DNA of 16,357 nt, taken from the NCBI GenBank assembly GCA_001931905.2, contig MSJI02000152.1, positions 1 to 16,357 of the forward strand, written 5' to 3'. This document shows positions 15,579 through 16,357 of the stretch, in pieces. This DNA comes from Cladosporium sp. IMV 00045. Its lineage: Eukaryota > Ascomycota > Dothideomycetes > Cladosporiales > Cladosporiaceae. Each line of letters opens with the position of its first letter. The first letter of the stretch is position 1. The notes under the pieces are model-generated. The model did no database searches and was not told the origin of the DNA. It was given only the letters and a program-made list of their open reading frames with translations. The position numbers were made by a program, and so were the translations under genes.

Positions 15579-16357
15579 ATGGAGCCCGAAGGCAAAGCAC
15601 CCGATACTGTTAGTGCCCTCGATCACCATCATCATCATCACTCTAGCCTCGTGTAATATCTGCGCGTGCGCGCCCTCGAAGAACCCGGCCCTCTAACTTA
15701 CTTTCGACAGCGCCTCTACCTTGGCAACCTCCCGCGCAACGGTACGCTTCATTGAGCTCTTCCGAAATGGCTTTTCACACCCTTCTTCCCCTGCCCTGGC
15801 TTCCTCCATCTCGCGCGACAGGACACGCTGGCCCTGCATGACCAGGAAGCGTGGACGTGGACATGGCCGGTCTTGCTCTGCTCTCTCTCCGATCCCTTTG
15901 CTCCTCCCACACACACTCTCTCTGTCTCTCTCTGCGCGTGCGCATCATTGGCGCCTCGTTTCTCCCCTCTGACTTGGAGATTCTCCGCGCTATCTTGCCA
16001 TCTCATCATACTTTCCCATCACGGTCGGAGCTGGAGCCCGGGCTCACGAGACTTCACACTCTACCCCCTCGGAATTCGCTAACTGGATCGCGTGCACTGT
16101 AGCTACCAAGGCCGATGTTGAGAACCACTTCAACACTCATGGCACTGGCGAGATCACCGAGATCAAACTCATGAACGGCTTTGGCTTCATCGAGTACAAA
16201 GATGCGATGGACGCGCGCGACGTCGTGCCCGGTATGTGCTCCTCGCCCTGCTGCCACATCATCGTGCAGCTGTTTCAGATCAATGCTGTCTAGCGTGCAG
16301 ATATGCTGACTTGCTTTTAGCATTCCGTAAGTTCATCTAGCTCGCGTGCGCCGCTTG
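15579..16357 (+). CDS. RRM-containing SR-type pre-mRNA splicing factor (Srp2-like), 5' part; 3' end beyond the window
   Basis: This should be a nuclear RNA-binding protein acting in splice-site choice or mRNA export. Exons: 15579-15608, 15711-15741, 16103-16231 and probably 16321-16326. The GT-AG introns are 102 nt (CTAAC at 15693), 361 nt and 89 nt, then a GTAAGT donor at 16327. The translation is MEPEGKAPDT, RLYLGNLPRN, then a segment from ATKADVENHF to DARDVVP, then A-F and one base of the next codon. RNP2 is RLYLGNL (11-17) and RNP1 is NGFGFIEY (45-52). The form RLYLGNLPRN...THGTGEITEIKLMNGFGFIEY...DARDVVPAF resembles the first RRM of ascomycete Srp2-type SR proteins as I remember them. 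The rest of the RRM, any second RRM and the RS tail lie outside. If exon 4 were not spliced at 16327, the frame would stop at TAG 16339-16341. Family is firm; the exact orthologue is less so. Confidence 0.85.
15742..16102 (+). other. Unusually long intron (361 nt) in the RRM splicing-factor gene
   Basis: The donor GTACGC follows the LPRN codons and the acceptor CTGTAG precedes CTACCAAGG, restoring the RRM frame (N-A-T-K-A). Every other intron seen in the window is 56-102 nt. The interior at 15871-15945 is pyrimidine-rich with CA and CT repeats. No conserved exon was recognised inside it. Confidence 0.7.

Noticed and set aside
15619..15639. Six consecutive His codons if intron 1 of the splicing factor were retained
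   Set aside because: The tract is a CAT/CAC repeat inside a good GT-AG intron and the frame ends at TAA soon after; not a protein feature.
1..16357. CRISPR arrays, bacterial operons, rRNA, tRNA genes, transposase or reverse-transcriptase genes
   Set aside because: None seen. Gene structure is fungal nuclear, no regularly spaced repeats occur, no tRNA-like T-loop plus acceptor pairing was found, and no mobile-element protein motif appears.

Overview
The window looks like nuclear DNA from a filamentous ascomycete. The evidence is short GT-AG introns (56-102 nt, one exception) with CTAAC-type branch sites, typical fungal versions of conserved proteins, and pyrimidine-rich leaders. The TATA-binding protein N-terminus is reminiscent of Dothideomycetes, but the class is a guess from memory. 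There is no operon logic; these are separately transcribed housekeeping and accessory genes.

Layout: (1) 1-489 +, the 3' end of sterol 24-C-methyltransferase (ERG6). (2) 1440-3368 -, a 642-aa BTB/POZ protein with a long disordered tail. The tail carries a ubiquitin-interacting-motif match, a VKLEP sumoylation consensus, a DESSWVNV Atg8-interacting-motif match and 19-aa repeats. (3) 4025-4491 +, a two-exon 133-aa small membrane protein. (4) 4492-6658, a gene-poor stretch with one long unassigned ORF (5224-6006 +). (5) 6659-8054 +, a two-exon DUF3445/HODM-type protein with an N-terminal membrane anchor. (6) 9039-9958 -, the TATA-binding protein in three coding exons, preceded by a 921-nt stretch with no ATG on the sense strand and by CCAAT and TATA elements. 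(7) 10880-12581, about 1.7 kb with no gene I can defend. (8) 12582-14621 -, mitochondrial ETF-ubiquinone oxidoreductase in three coding exons, the last two being very small. (9) 15579 to the window end, +, the 5' part of an RRM/SR-type splicing factor with 30-, 31-, 129- and apparently 6-nt coding exons.

The recognisable genes cover ergosterol synthesis, respiratory electron entry, basal transcription and pre-mRNA splicing; their adjacency says little about shared function. The best candidates for something new are the BTB protein, which combines a BTB fold with possible ubiquitin- and Atg8-binding motifs; the splicing factor's microexon; the ATG-free TBP leader; and repeated flips of G/C strand asymmetry inside the DUF3445 gene. 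All exon structures were worked out by eye from splice signals, reading frame and remembered family conservation, with no alignment or transcript data.
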